Assembly: GCA_025964295.1 (NCBI GenBank)
Contig: JAOPZD010000557.1
Coordinates: forward strand, 1 to 13,922
Reading direction: 5' to 3'
Source: Conexibacter sp.
GTDB lineage: Bacteria; Actinomycetota; Thermoleophilia; Solirubrobacterales; Solirubrobacteraceae
Length of the DNA: 13,922 bases
The first letter of the stretch is position 1; the number at the start of each line of letters is the position of its first letter. Made by a program: the position numbers and the translations under genes. Shown here piece by piece: positions 1-8,770 of the stretch. Below the pieces are notes generated by a model, which saw nothing but the letters and a program-made list of their open reading frames with translations, made no database searches and was not told the DNA's origin.

Positions 1-1308
1 CGCCGCATCCTGCAGCTGGAGATCGAGCGCACGTCGCTGGCCAAGGAGACCGACGACGCGTCGCTGCAGCGCCTCGACGCGCTCGACCGCGAGCTCGCCG
101 ACCTCAAGGAGAAGTCGGCCGCGATGACCGCCGAGTGGCAGGCCGAGAAGGACGCGATCGGCGGCGTGCAGGAGGTGCGCGAGCGCCTCGAGGCGGCGAC
201 CCGCGCGCTGGAGCGCGCCGAGCGCGAGGCCAACCTCGAGGAGGCCGCGCGCCTGCGCCACGGCGAGATCCCCGAGCTGCAGCGCCAGCTCGCCGAGCGC
301 GAGGAGCGCACCGACGGCGACGCGGGCTTCCTGCGCGAGATCGTCGACGCCGAGGACATCGCCGAGGTCGTCGCGCGCTGGACCAAGATCCCCGTGTCGC
401 GGCTGCTCGAGGGCGAGGTCGAGAAGCTCATCCACATGGAGGAGCGCCTGCACCAGCGCGTCATCGGCCAGGACGAGGCGGTCGCCGCGGTCTCCAACGC
501 GCTGCGCCGCTCGCGCGCCGGCCTGCAGGACCCGGACCGCCCGATCGGCACGTTCCTGTTCCTCGGCCCGACCGGCGTCGGCAAGACCGAGCTCGCGCGC
601 GCGCTCGCGGAGTTCATGTTCGACAGTGGCGACGCGATGGTCCGCCTCGACATGTCGGAGTACATGGAGAAGCACGCCGTCTCCCGCCTCGTCGGCGCGC
701 CTCCCGGCTACGTCGGCTACGAGGAGGGCGGCCAGCTGACCGAGGCCGTGCGCCGCCGGCCCTACACGGTGGTCCTGCTCGACGAGATCGAGAAGGCGCA
801 CCCCGACGTGTTCAACGTGCTCCTGCAGGTGATGGACGACGGGCGCCTGACCGACGGCCAGGGCCGCACGGTCGACTTCAAGAACACCGTGTTGATCATG
901 ACCTCCAACATCCCGGGCGGCCGGGCCGGCGCGGAGGCGCACTTCAAGCCGGAGTTCATCAACCGCCTGGACGACATCGTCGAGTTCCACCCGCTGGACC
1001 GCGAGCACCTCGCCGCGGTGGTCGACCTCCAGGTCGAGCGCGTCCTGGCCCGGGTCCGCGACCGCTCGATCGACGTGACGCTCACGCCCGAGGCGCGGAC
1101 GCTGCTCGGCGACCTCGGCTACGACCCCACCTACGGCGCGCGCCCGCTCAAGCGCGTGATCCAGAAGCGGCTCGTCGACGCGCTGGCGCTCGGGATCCTC
1201 GAGGGCCGCTTCCGCGAGGGCGACGCCGTGCACGTCGACGCCGCCGACGGCGAGCTGACGTTCGTCAAGGCGCCGGCGGCCGAGCCGGAGCCCGCGGCGG
1301 CAGCCTAG
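1..1308 (+). CDS. clpB: ClpB-type AAA+ disaggregase, C-terminal half (5' end outside window)
   Basis: The reading frame is open from base 1 and gives 435 residues, about half of a ClpB of roughly 860. ClpB is a cytoplasmic hexameric ATPase that extracts proteins from aggregates together with DnaK/DnaJ/GrpE. The first ~110 residues ([28 protein letters not shown]) are charged, heptad-like and typical of the ClpB coiled-coil middle domain, which separates it from ClpA and ClpX. The second AAA+ module follows: Walker A GPTGVGKT (189-196), pore loop [13 protein letters not shown], Walker [12 protein letters not shown] (from 257), sensor 1 MTSN (Asn303), arginine finger in FINR (Arg322) and sensor 2 YGARPLKR (Arg381). 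The segment between MTSN and HFKPEF is only about 8 residues, roughly 20 shorter than in E. coli ClpB as I recall it. The C-terminus is a low-complexity Ala/Pro/Glu tail. The stop lies in a CTAG shared with the convergent ABC gene. The missing N-terminus and AAA1 cannot be assessed. Confidence 0.95.
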   Translation, partial: RRILQLEIERTSLAKETDDASLQRLDALDRELADLKEKSAAMTAEWQAEKDAIGGVQEVRERLEAATRALERAEREANLEEAARLRHGEIPELQRQLAEREERTDGDAGFLREIVDAEDIAEVVARWTKIPVSRLLEGEVEKLIHMEERLHQRVIGQDEAVAAVSNALRRSRAGLQDPDRPIGTFLFLGPTGVGKTELARALAEFMFDSGDAMVRLDMSEYMEKHAVSRLVGAPPGYVGYEEGGQLTEAVRRRPYTVVLLDEIEKAHPDVFNVLLQVMDDGRLTDGQGRTVDFKNTVLIMTSNIPGGRAGAEAHFKPEFINRLDDIVEFHPLDREHLAAVVDLQVERVLARVRDRSIDVTLTPEARTLLGDLGYDPTYGARPLKRVIQKRLVDALALGILEGRFREGDAVHVDAADGELTFVKAPAAEPEPAAAA

Positions 1309-2150
1309 GCCGCGGCCTCGTCGTCCTCGTGGCGCACCGCCGCGGCCCAGCGGCCGCGGCGGCCGTTCACGTCGACCGGCACGCCGAAGCAGTCGCTGAC
1401 GCGCGCGCTGGTGAGGACCTCGGCGACCGGCCCGGCCGCCAGCACGTGGCCGCCGCGCAGCAGGAGCGCGTGCGAGCAGGACGGCGGGATCTCCTCGAGG
1501 TGGTGGGTGACCGTCACCGTTGGCAGCGCCGGCCGGTCGCGCGCGAGCGACACGAGCGCGCCGACGAGGCCCTCGCGCCCCGGCAGGTCGAGGCCCGCGG
1601 CGGGCTCGTCGAGCAGCAGCAGCTCGGGGTCGGCCATCAGCGCCCGGGCCAGCAGCAGCCGCTGGCGCTCGCCCTGGGAGCAGTCCTCGAAGCGCCGCTG
1701 CGCCAGCTCGCCGGCGCTGACCAGCGCCATCAGCGCCCGCGCGCGCTCCTCGTGCTCGGGCGTCAGCCGCTTGACCTGCAGGATGATGGTGTTGAACGCC
1801 CCGGTCAGCACGGTCTGCAGCCCGTTGAGGTGGCCGCGCAGCGAGCGCGCCAGCCGCGCGTCGACGAAGCCGATCCGCTCGCGCAGCGCGCGCACGTCGA
1901 CCGCGCCGAGCCGCTCGCCGAGCACCTCGACGTCACCCGACGACGGCTGCGCCATCGCGCCGGCCAGGTGCATCAACGTGGTCTTGCCCGCGCCGTTGGG
2001 GCCGAGCACGACCCAGTGCTCGCCGCGCGCGACCTCCCAGTCGACGGCGTCGAGCAGGCGCAGCTCGCGACCCGCGCCGGCCGACCAGCGCCGCACGGTC
2101 GCGCCGCGCAGCGCGATGGCGGCGCTCAGCTCGTGACCTTCTGCGGGCAC
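1305..2150 (-). CDS. Orphan ABC transporter ATP-binding protein, YlmA/ModF-like
   Basis: 281 residues from GTG 2150. A single cytoplasmic nucleotide-binding domain: Walker A GPNGAGKT (50-57), signature CSQGE (157-161, in place of LSGGQ), Walker B LLLLDEP (177-183) and H-loop His216. No glutamine is obvious in the Q-loop region ([12 protein letters not shown], 92-103). The C-terminal pattern LEEIPP...[21 protein letters not shown] is typical of YlmA-like ATPases, which commonly lack a dedicated permease; no permease is nearby here, so substrate and partner are unknown. The gene overlaps the 3' end of the secreted-protein gene upstream, so the two are probably co-transcribed. Start choice is uncertain: GTG 2150 has no Shine-Dalgarno, whereas CTG 2129 has AGAAGG seven bases upstream and a 4-bp CTGA overlap with the upstream stop, giving 274 residues. 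The TAG stop shares the palindrome CTAG (1305-1308) with clpB. Family assignment is strong; subfamily is moderate. Confidence 0.9.
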   Translation of the reverse strand: MPAEGHELSAAIALRGATVRRWSAGAGRELRLLDAVDWEVARGEHWVVLGPNGAGKTTLMHLAGAMAQPSSGDVEVLGERLGAVDVRALRERIGFVDARLARSLRGHLNGLQTVLTGAFNTIILQVKRLTPEHEERARALMALVSAGELAQRRFEDCSQGERQRLLLARALMADPELLLLDEPAAGLDLPGREGLVGALVSLARDRPALPTVTVTHHLEEIPPSCSHALLLRGGHVLAAGPVAEVLTSARVSDCFGVPVDVNGRRGRWAAAVRHEDDEAAA

Positions 2151-2851
2151 GGCGCGGTCTTGCTCGGCTTCGGCGCGCCCGGGGGCTGCAGGCACACGCC
2201 GACCGAGTAGAACAGGAACTTGCTCCCGGTCACGCCCTTGGTGAAGGCCTTGGTCGTGTCGAACTGCAGCTGCCACTTGCCGAGCTTGGGCGAGGCGAAC
2301 GGGAACAGCCGCCGCTTGGCGGTCCTGGCGATCCGCCCGCACTGCCCGGTCGCCCGGCCCAGCCGGACCGTCTGCTTGAGCCGGCCGCCCGGCGCGATGT
2401 AGTGCACGTAGACGTCGGGGTCGTGCATGGCCAGCCCGAAGCCCGCGACCGAGAAGCGCACCCGCAGCTTCTTCGGGTCGCCCGAGGACGGCGTGAAGTT
2501 CGCCTTCAGCCGCGTGACGGTGAACATCGAGGACGCGGTCAGCGCGTCGGAGGCGACCTGGACGGTGAACGTCCGCTCCAGCTCGTCGTTGCCCAGCGCG
2601 GGCGGGGCGAACGCGCCCTGCATCTCGCCGGCGGCGCCGATGACGTTGGTCCCGCTGGTCAGCGCGGTGCCGTCGAGCGCCACGCTGTACGCGCTGCCGG
2701 GCGTGAACCCCTGGCCGCTGACCGTGACGTTCGTCTTGTCGGTCTGCAGGTAGCAGGTGCGATCGGTCTGCACGATCGCGCCGTGGGCGGCGGCCGGGAC
2801 GAGCAGCATCAGGAGCGGGGCGAAGGCGGCGAGGCGGCGCATGGAAGCCAT
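2126..2851 (-). CDS. Secreted hypothetical protein with an N-terminal Ig-like/IPT-like strand motif
   Basis: 241 residues from ATG 2851; ATG 2842 (three codons later, beginning MRRLAAF) is equally plausible, and neither has a clear ribosome-binding site. The N-terminus is a typical Sec signal peptide: Arg5-Arg6, a hydrophobic core (APLLMLLVPAAA) and a likely cleavage near residues 24-25 (AHG-A). No lipobox cysteine follows. The mature protein begins with TCYLQTDKTNVTVSGQGFTP, matching the 'vtvsG.gFtPgs' pattern of bacterial Ig-like/IPT folds; the rest is rich in alternating hydrophobic strands. Four cysteines (33, 171, 220, 235) could form two disulfides after export. There is no sorting signal or transmembrane anchor, so it is probably released or loosely bound. 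It is followed directly by the orphan ABC ATPase and is divergent from the GYD gene. I do not recognise a specific family, and no function can be assigned. Confidence 0.75.
   Translation of the reverse strand: MASMRRLAAFAPLLMLLVPAAAHGAIVQTDRTCYLQTDKTNVTVSGQGFTPGSAYSVALDGTALTSGTNVIGAAGEMQGAFAPPALGNDELERTFTVQVASDALTASSMFTVTRLKANFTPSSGDPKKLRVRFSVAGFGLAMHDPDVYVHYIAPGGRLKQTVRLGRATGQCGRIARTAKRRLFPFASPKLGKWQLQFDTTKAFTKGVTGSKFLFYSVGVCLQPPGAPKPSKTAPCPQKVTS
2137..2142 (-). promoter_or_regulatory. Shine-Dalgarno AGAAGG favouring a CTG start for the ABC gene
   Basis: AGAAGG on the minus strand lies 7 nt before CTG 2129. That CTG overlaps the TGA of the upstream gene (2128-2126) as CTGA, the same geometry as the ATGA/GTGA overlaps in the purine genes of this window. 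The in-frame GTG 2150 has no comparable site. This is inference from position only; CTG starts are rare. Confidence 0.4.
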
Positions 2852-2892
2852 TCAGACTAGGGGTCGTGCCTCGCCGAACACGCGGATCGGGT

Positions 2893-2900
2893 AGAAGGAG
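2893..2900 (+). promoter_or_regulatory. Ribosome-binding site of the GYD gene
   Basis: AGAAGGAG lies four bases before ATG 2905. It decides this start over an in-frame start at 2866, which would add 13 low-complexity residues. It is one of few clear Shine-Dalgarno sequences in the window. Confidence 0.75.
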
Positions 2901-2904
2901 CGCT

Positions 2905-3186
2905 ATGCCGACGTACATCATGCTCTCCACGCTCACGCCCGAGGGCGTGCAGACGGTCAAGAACAACCCGCAGCGCATCCGCGAGGTCAACTCCGAGGTC
3001 GAGCAGCTCGGAGCGACCGTCAAGGCTCAGTGGTCGGTCCTCGGACGCTTCGACTTCGTCTCGATCGTCGAGGCGCCGGACGAGTCGACGATGGCCCGCG
3101 TGTCGCTGGAGCTCGGCTCCCGCGGGACCGGCCGCTTCGAGACGCTCAGCGCGATCCCGATCGACGACTTCATCGCCAGCTTGTAG
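2905..3186 (+). CDS. GYD-domain protein
   Basis: 93 residues, the usual full length for a one-domain GYD protein. The sequence opens with [14 protein letters not shown] and has the defining block [15 protein letters not shown] (GRFDF in place of GRYDF), followed by the C-terminal strand [11 protein letters not shown]. The fold is expected to be a ferredoxin-like alpha/beta dimer similar to Dabb-type proteins. It is soluble, with no signal peptide. The molecular role of the family is not established. The gene lies 55 bp upstream of purD on the same strand with no strong terminator between, so co-transcription with purD is possible but unproven. The start is fixed by AGAAGGAG. Two consecutive stops (TAG TGA) end it. 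Confidence 0.88.
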   Translation: MPTYIMLSTLTPEGVQTVKNNPQRIREVNSEVEQLGATVKAQWSVLGRFDFVSIVEAPDESTMARVSLELGSRGTGRFETLSAIPIDDFIASL

Positions 3187-3241
3187 TGACCCCCGAGCGC
3201 CGCCGGGCCGCGAGACCGCTTCGCTCCCGTCCTCACGTCAC

Positions 3242-4513
3242 ATGAAGGTCCTCGTCGTCGGCTCCGGCGGTCGCGAGCACGCGATCGTCAACGCGCTGGC
3301 GCGCTCGCCCCAGCAGCCCGAGCTGCTCGCCGCGCCCGGCAACCCCGGGATCGCGGCGGTCGCGCGGTGCGTGGCGGTCGGCGTCGACGACCTCGACGGT
3401 CTCGTCGCGCTCGCGCGCGAGGAGCAGATCGGCCTCGTCGTGATCGGCCCGGAGGCGCCGCTGGTCGCGGGCCTGGCCGACCGGCTGGAGGCCGCGGGCA
3501 TCGCGCACTTCGGGCCGTCGGCCGCCGCCGCGCAGCTGGAGGGCTCCAAGGCGTTCGCCAAGGAGGTCATGGCCAGCGCGGGCGTGCCGACCGCGAACTG
3601 GAGCGAGGTCGAGACCGTCGCGGACGGGCTGGCGGCGATCGGCGGCCGCTACCCGACCGTCATCAAGTTCGACGGCCTCGCGGCGGGCAAGGGCGTCGTC
3701 GTCGCGCCCGACGAGGCCACGGCGCGCGAGGCGCTGAGCGAGATGCTCGAGCAGCGCCGCTTCGGCGACGGCCCGGTCGTCGTCGAGGACTTCCTGGAGG
3801 GCGAGGAGCTGTCGCTGTTCGCCCTCTGCGACGGCCAGCGCGCGGTCCCGATGGTCCCCGCGCAGGACTACAAGCGGATCTTCGACGGCGACGAGGGCCC
3901 CAACACGGGCGGCATGGGCGCGTACTCGCCGGTCGTCGGCGCGCCGGACCCCGACGCGATCGTCGCGGCGATCCACCAGCCGGTGGTCGACCTCCTGCGT
4001 GAGCGCGGCACGCCGTTTCACGGCGTCCTCTACGCGGGGCTGATGCTCACCGCCGACGGCCCGCAGGTGATCGAGTTCAACACGCGCTTCGGCGACCCCG
4101 AGACGCAGGTCGTCCTCCCGCGCCTGCGCGGCGACCTGCTCGAGATCCTGATGGCCGCCACGCGCCCCGGCGGCCTGGCGGCGACGCCGCTGGAGTTCAC
4201 CGACGCGTGGGCCGTCACGGTCGTCATGGCCAGCGCCGGCTACCCGGCCTCGTCGTCGTCGGGCGACGTCATCACCGGCCTGGAGGACGCGGCGCGCGCG
4301 GGCGCCGAGGTGCTCCACGCGGGCACGGCGCGCAGCGCGATCGGCGACGTCGTCACCGCGGGCGGGCGCGTGCTGAACGTCACCGCGCTGGGCCCCGACC
4401 CTGCGTCCGCGCGCGATCGTGCCTATGCTGCCGCCGACCTCATCCAGTTCGACGGACGGCAGCTGCGGCGCGACATCGCCCAGCGGGCCGTGGAGCGCGT
4501 GACGACGACATGA
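3242..4513 (+). CDS. purD: Phosphoribosylamine-glycine ligase (GAR synthetase)
   Basis: 423 residues, normal for PurD. It catalyses ATP-dependent joining of glycine to 5-phosphoribosylamine, giving GAR, the second step of de novo purine synthesis in the cytoplasm. Features in order: N-terminal Rossmann-like motif [10 protein letters not shown] (5-14), preATP-grasp [12 protein letters not shown] (69-80), ATP-grasp core [12 protein letters not shown] (141-152), [12 protein letters not shown] (219-230) and metal/ATP site [12 protein letters not shown] (278-289). All expected motifs are intact. The C-terminal domain ends [15 protein letters not shown], also typical. ATG 3242 is chosen because [10 protein letters not shown] is the conserved N-terminus; I see no Shine-Dalgarno or clear -10 box before it, so initiation may depend on readthrough from the GYD gene. 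The stop overlaps the purE start as ATGA, implying translational coupling. Confidence 0.97.
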   Translation: MKVLVVGSGGREHAIVNALARSPQQPELLAAPGNPGIAAVARCVAVGVDDLDGLVALAREEQIGLVVIGPEAPLVAGLADRLEAAGIAHFGPSAAAAQLEGSKAFAKEVMASAGVPTANWSEVETVADGLAAIGGRYPTVIKFDGLAAGKGVVVAPDEATAREALSEMLEQRRFGDGPVVVEDFLEGEELSLFALCDGQRAVPMVPAQDYKRIFDGDEGPNTGGMGAYSPVVGAPDPDAIVAAIHQPVVDLLRERGTPFHGVLYAGLMLTADGPQVIEFNTRFGDPETQVVLPRLRGDLLEILMAATRPGGLAATPLEFTDAWAVTVVMASAGYPASSSSGDVITGLEDAARAGAEVLHAGTARSAIGDVVTAGGRVLNVTALGPDPASARDRAYAAADLIQFDGRQLRRDIAQRAVERVTTT

Positions 4514-5006
4514 CCGACCAGCCCCAGCCGACCACCACCCCGGCCGCGGCGCCCGAGACGGCGCCCGAGACCCTGACGCAGCTCGAGGAGGCCGCGACCG
4601 ACACCGACGCGCCGCTCGTCGCGATCATCATGGGCTCGCAGTCCGACATGGACACCATGGCCGGAGCGTCGAAGGTCCTCGAGGACGCGGGCATCCGCTC
4701 AGAGACGCGCGTGATGTCCGCCCACCGCGACCCCGCCCTGGTCGCCGACTACTGCAAGAACGCGCGCATGCGCGGGCTCAAGGTCATCATCGCCGGCGCC
4801 GGCCTGTCGGCCGCGCTGCCCGGCGTCGCCGCCGCGCACACCGACCTGCCGGTCATCGGCGTCCCGCTGTCGAGCCGCCTCTCCGCCGCCGGCGGCCTCG
4901 ACGCGCTGCTCTCCGTCGTGCAGATGCCGCCGGGCGTGCCGGTCGCGGCCGTGGGCCTCGACAACGCCAAGAACGCCGGCCACCTCGCGCTTCGTATCTT
5001 GAACGC

Positions 5007-5010
<4 letters not shown>
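4510..5010 (+). CDS. purE: PurE, N5-CAIR mutase / AIR carboxylase (atypical)
   Basis: 166 residues from ATG 4510, which overlaps the purD stop (ATGA). PurE forms CAIR, either by rearranging N5-CAIR from PurK (class I) or by carboxylating AIR directly (class II). The first ~34 residues are a Pro/Thr/Ala/Glu-rich extension, probably disordered. The core has the phosphate-binding GSQSD (42-46), catalytic-histidine motif SAHRD (70-74) and class I-like [11 protein letters not shown]...DNAKNAG. Two oddities stand out. The usual GAGGAAHLPG block reads [10 protein letters not shown] (96-105), so the conserved second histidine is Ala102. The protein also stops just after LALRILNA, lacking the C-terminal helix of about 30 residues of E. 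coli PurE. There is no purK beside it. Whether it is a mutase or a direct carboxylase is therefore open. Its stop overlaps the purB start as GTGA. Confidence 0.93.
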
Positions 5011-6283
<1,273 letters not shown>

Positions 6284-6287
<4 letters not shown>

Positions 6288-7744
6288 GCCGCCACCAGCG
6301 CCTCGACGCCCTCGGCCGCCGCGGCGCTCGCGTTGGCCTCCTTGGCCCGGAGCGTCACGCCGGTGATGAGCGCGCCGACGGCCAGCAGCCCGGCCGCGAT
6401 CCCGAAGGCGGTCGTGTAGCCGTGCACCAGCGCGTCGGCGTGCGAGCCGGTCGCCTTGTCGGTCGCCGAGTTGGCGAACGTCGCCAGCACGGCCAGGCCG
6501 AGCGCGCCACCGATCTGCTGCGAGGTGTTGAACAGCCCGGACGCGAGGCCCTGGTCGTCGGGCGCGACGCCGCCGGTCGCGATCAGCGTCAGCGGCACGA
6601 ACGCGTTGCCGATGCCGAGCGCCAGCATCAGGATGCCGGGCAGGAAGCCGCCGACGTAGCCGCTGTCGGGCGTCAGCATCGTCATCCACGCCAGGCCCAC
6701 CGCGCCGAGCCCCACGCCGCCGAGCAGCACGGCCTTGACGCCGAACCGCGCGATCAGCCGCTGGGAGATGACCGAGCCGGTGATGATGCCGAGGGTCATC
6801 GGCACGAAGGCCGCGCCGGACTCCAGCGCGTTGTAGCCCTTGACCTGCTGGAAGTACAGCGAGCCGAAGTAGAAGAACGCGTTCAGGCCGCTGAGCAGCA
6901 GGAGCGTCACGGCATTGGCGGTCGTCAGCGTCCGCGTCCGGAAGATCGACAGCCTCACCAGCGGCGCTGCGCTCCGGTTCTGGACGGCGCCGAAGGCGAC
7001 GAGCAGCGCGGCCGCGCCGGCGCCGAGGCCGAGCGTCTTGGGACTGCCCCAGCCGAAGGCCTCCGCCTTGACGATGGCGTAGGTCAACAGCACGAGGCCC
7101 GAGGTCACCAGGAACGCGCCGACGAGGTCGAAGCCGCCACGGCGGTCATCGGCCCGCGACTCGGGGACGAACCGCAGCGCCAGGATCAGCGCGATGATGC
7201 CGACCGGCACGTTGACGAAGAACACCCACTCCCAGGAGAGGGCGTCGGTGAGCAGGCCGCCGAGGAGGAGGCCGACGGCGCCGCCACCGCCGGAGATCGC
7301 CGCGAAGGCGCCGAGCGCCTTGGCGCGGTCCGGGCCCTCGGGAACCGTCGTGGTGATGATGCTCAGCGCGCTGGGGGCGACGAGCGCGGCGCCCAGGCCC
7401 TGCAGCGCGCGGGCGGCGACGAGGAAGCCCGACGACGTCGCCAGCCCGTCGAGCAGCGATGCCGCGGTGAACAGCGAGATGCCCGCGAGGAACAGCTTGC
7501 GCCGGCCGAAGAGGTCGCCGGCGCGACCGCCGAGCAGCAGGAACCCGCCGAAGATCAGCAGGTAGACGTTGACGACCCACTGCAGGTCGGTGGGGGAGAA
7601 GTGGAGGTCGGCCTGGATGGAGGGCAGCGCGACGTTCGTGATCGTGGCGTCCAGGATCACCATGAACTGCGCGAGGCAGACGACGACGACCGTGACGATC
7701 CAATGCCGTTCGGTCGTGGTGGTCTCGGAGGAAGAGGAGGTCAT
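6284..7744 (-). CDS. DHA2-family MFS drug exporter (EmrB/QacA-like, about 14 TM)
   Basis: 486 residues, a length and hydrophobicity pattern expected for the 14-TM DHA2 family of proton-coupled exporters in the inner membrane. The N-terminal motif LDATITNVALP (31-41) at the end of TM1 is diagnostic of DHA2 proteins. Motif A is GGRAGDLFGRRK (72-83). A motif C-like ARALQGLGAALVAPSAL and a glycine-rich SGGGGAVGLLLGG follow. The cytoplasmic ends (MTSSSSETTTTERH and the C-terminal AKEANASAAAAEGVEALVAA) are hydrophilic or low complexity. The start is ATG 7744; the frame stays open further upstream only because it reads through the operator array. No Shine-Dalgarno is visible. It is divergent from a TetR gene and almost certainly repressed by it through the four palindromes between them. 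The substrate cannot be deduced. Nothing links it to purine synthesis except position. Confidence 0.93.
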
Positions 7745-7799
7745 AGCGTGTGGGGGAGTGGGTCGTTGAGGACTGGGTCGCGTCGGTCGAGAGAGCAAG

Positions 7800-7892
7800 C
7801 GGACCGCGCGGTCCGGATGACCGTAGCACAAGCGGACCGATCGGTCCGTCTTTTCGGACCGTGTGGTCCGTATTTGTGGACCATACGGTCCG
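7800..7892. promoter_or_regulatory. Array of four palindromic operators between the MFS and tetR genes
   Basis: Four copies of a 16-bp inverted repeat: 7800-7815 CGGACCGCGCGGTCCG, 7833-7848 CGGACCGATCGGTCCG, 7855-7870 CGGACCGTGTGGTCCG and 7877-7892 TGGACCATACGGTCCG. The first two are perfect palindromes; the third has 6-bp arms and the fourth has GGACC/GGTCC arms only. The consensus is GGACC-N4-GGTCC. Centre-to-centre distances are 33, 22 and 22 bp, multiples of 11, so all sites should face the same side of the helix. The last three are separated by 6-bp AT-rich spacers. The location in a divergent TetR/efflux promoter region makes them the probable binding sites of the TetR protein, controlling both genes. 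Binding itself is inferred. Confidence 0.85.
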
Positions 7893-7909
7893 TTTCGTGA
7901 CGGAACTGG

Positions 7910-7915
7910 TACCAT
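7910..7915 (+). promoter_or_regulatory. Candidate -10 box of tetR
   Basis: TACCAT ends seven bases before ATG 7923. The expected -35 position falls on the right arm of the fourth operator (7887-7892), so a bound repressor would block it. No TTGACA-like -35 is present. The spacing suggests a leaderless mRNA, as for purC and the Vgb-like gene. Confidence 0.4.
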
Positions 7916-7922
7916 GTGTCAC

Positions 7923-8570
7923 ATGACGGTCTCGAATGCCATCCCTCTTCGCGCAGACGCCCAGCGCAACCTGGAGCGGATCCTCGAGGCCGCCCGCGAG
8001 GCGTTCGCCGAGCGTGGGCTGCAGGTCGGCGTCGAGGAGATCGCCCGCCGCGCCGGGGTCGGCAAGGCCACGTTCTTCCGCCGCTTCCCGAGCAAGGAGG
8101 CGCTGGTCCTCGCGGTCTTCGAGGGCTTCGTCGAAGAGGTCGAGGCCGCCGCGCAGGACGCCGCCGCCAACCCGGACCCGCTCGACGGCCTGCGCGAGTT
8201 CCTGCGCCACCACATGGCCATGCAGGCGCAGAACCAGGCGTTCTTCGACGCGATCGCGGCGCGCTTCGTCTCCGAAGACCCGCCGGTCGCGTTGACCGAC
8301 CGGATGATGGAGGCGTTGACGAGCCTGCTGGACCCGGCGCGCGACGCGGGCGTCCTGCGCGAGGGCGTCGAGGCGGGCGACATCTCGACCGCCACCAAGA
8401 TGCTCGGCGCCGCGATCCGCCCGATGCCGGGCATGCTCCTGCCGGAGGCGTCGTGGGACCGCTACCTCGACGTCGTGCTCTGCGGCCTGAGCGCCGGCCG
8501 GCCGCCGATGGTCGGCGCCGCCGCGGATCCGTGCGCCATGGTGCGCGAGATCTCCGCAAAGTCGGCCTAG
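7923..8570 (+). CDS. TetR/AcrR-family transcriptional regulator
   Basis: 215 residues from ATG 7923. The N-terminal DNA-binding domain has helix 1 NLERILEAAREAFAERG (16-32) and the helix-turn-helix VEEIARRAGVGKATFFRRFPSKEAL (split around residues 37-61; key features GVGKATFFRRF and the trailing SKEAL). The C-terminal ligand-binding/dimer domain is helical and diverged, so the inducer is unknown. The frame runs open to GTG 7863, but that stretch lies inside operators 3 and 4, so the start must be 7914 or 7923; 7923 is preferred because TACCAT sits seven bases before it, while 7914 has only a weak GGAA upstream. Both ATGs lie within the palindrome CATGTGTCACATG (7913-7925). It is divergent from the MFS exporter and probably represses both itself and the exporter. 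Its stop is followed within nine bases by a hairpin. Confidence 0.93.
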   Translation: MTVSNAIPLRADAQRNLERILEAAREAFAERGLQVGVEEIARRAGVGKATFFRRFPSKEALVLAVFEGFVEEVEAAAQDAAANPDPLDGLREFLRHHMAMQAQNQAFFDAIAARFVSEDPPVALTDRMMEALTSLLDPARDAGVLREGVEAGDISTATKMLGAAIRPMPGMLLPEASWDRYLDVVLCGLSAGRPPMVGAAADPCAMVREISAKSA

Positions 8571-8573
8571 GCG

Positions 8574-8597
8574 GCCATCGCGGGATTCCCGCGGCCG
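8574..8597 (+). terminator. GC-rich hairpin just after tetR
   Basis: The core is CGCGGGATTCCCGCG (8579-8593), a 5-bp CGCGG/CCGCG stem with a 5-nt loop, extended by flanking CGGC/GCCG with a 3-nt bulge. It begins within four bases of the tetR stop. There is no T-run, so it is a candidate terminator or 3' stabiliser only. Confidence 0.45.
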
Positions 8598-8613
8598 TGC
8601 TCGCGCGCCGTGC

Positions 8614-8626
8614 GGCGCTGAGCGCC
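8614..8626. other. Small hairpin GGCGCTGAGCGCC
   Basis: A 5-bp stem GGCGC/GCGCC with a TGA loop, the second of three hairpins between tetR and purC. On its own it is short enough to be chance in DNA this GC-rich. Confidence 0.25.
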
Positions 8627-8638
8627 ACGCGATGCCTT

Positions 8639-8659
8639 GCCGATCCAACCAGGATCGGC
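8639..8659. terminator. Perfect 8-bp hairpin upstream of purC
   Basis: Arms GCCGATCC and GGATCGGC enclose the loop AACCA. It is the strongest hairpin in the 206-bp tetR-purC gap and lies about 118 bp before the purC start. No T-run follows on either strand. It could end tetR transcription or be a structure in a purC leader if transcription starts upstream. The rest of the gap shows no gene. Confidence 0.45.
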
Positions 8660-8764
8660 CGCGGAATCGCGCGACGCCCAGCATCCACACGACGCGCGAG
8701 CACGACCACGGTCGATCCCGCAACGACCGCCTGAATCACCACGCGGGTCCCCCGCGCCCTTCGA

Positions 8765-8770
8765 TACCTT
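8765..8770 (+). promoter_or_regulatory. Candidate -10 box of purC
   Basis: TACCTT ends six bases before GTG 8777. A start site at the usual distance would coincide with the GTG, giving a leaderless mRNA. There is no Shine-Dalgarno before the GTG and no clear -35. It would be the promoter of the purC-purS-purQ-purL run. Confidence 0.45.

Noticed and set aside
135..2210. A 691-codon plus-strand frame over clpB and the ABC gene
   Set aside because: It is an out-of-frame reading of clpB, then antisense to the ABC ATPase, with an Arg/Pro/Ala-rich product and no motifs.
3187..3241. Purine riboswitch or terminator upstream of purD
   Set aside because: The gap is only 55 bp, too short for a riboswitch aptamer plus expression platform, and I could not find a convincing stem.
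7800..7892. CRISPR-like array
   Set aside because: Repeats are 16-bp palindromes with spacers of 6 or 17 bp, mostly AT-rich and too short. The place between divergent tetR and MFS genes fits operators.
7745..7915. 57-residue N-terminal extension of the MFS protein
   Set aside because: It reads through all four operators; MTSSSSETTTTERHW just before TM1 is a normal DHA2 N-terminus.
7863..7922. N-terminal extension of TetR from GTG 7863
   Set aside because: The added residues are encoded by operators 3 and 4 and a promoter region, and do not resemble a TetR N-terminus.
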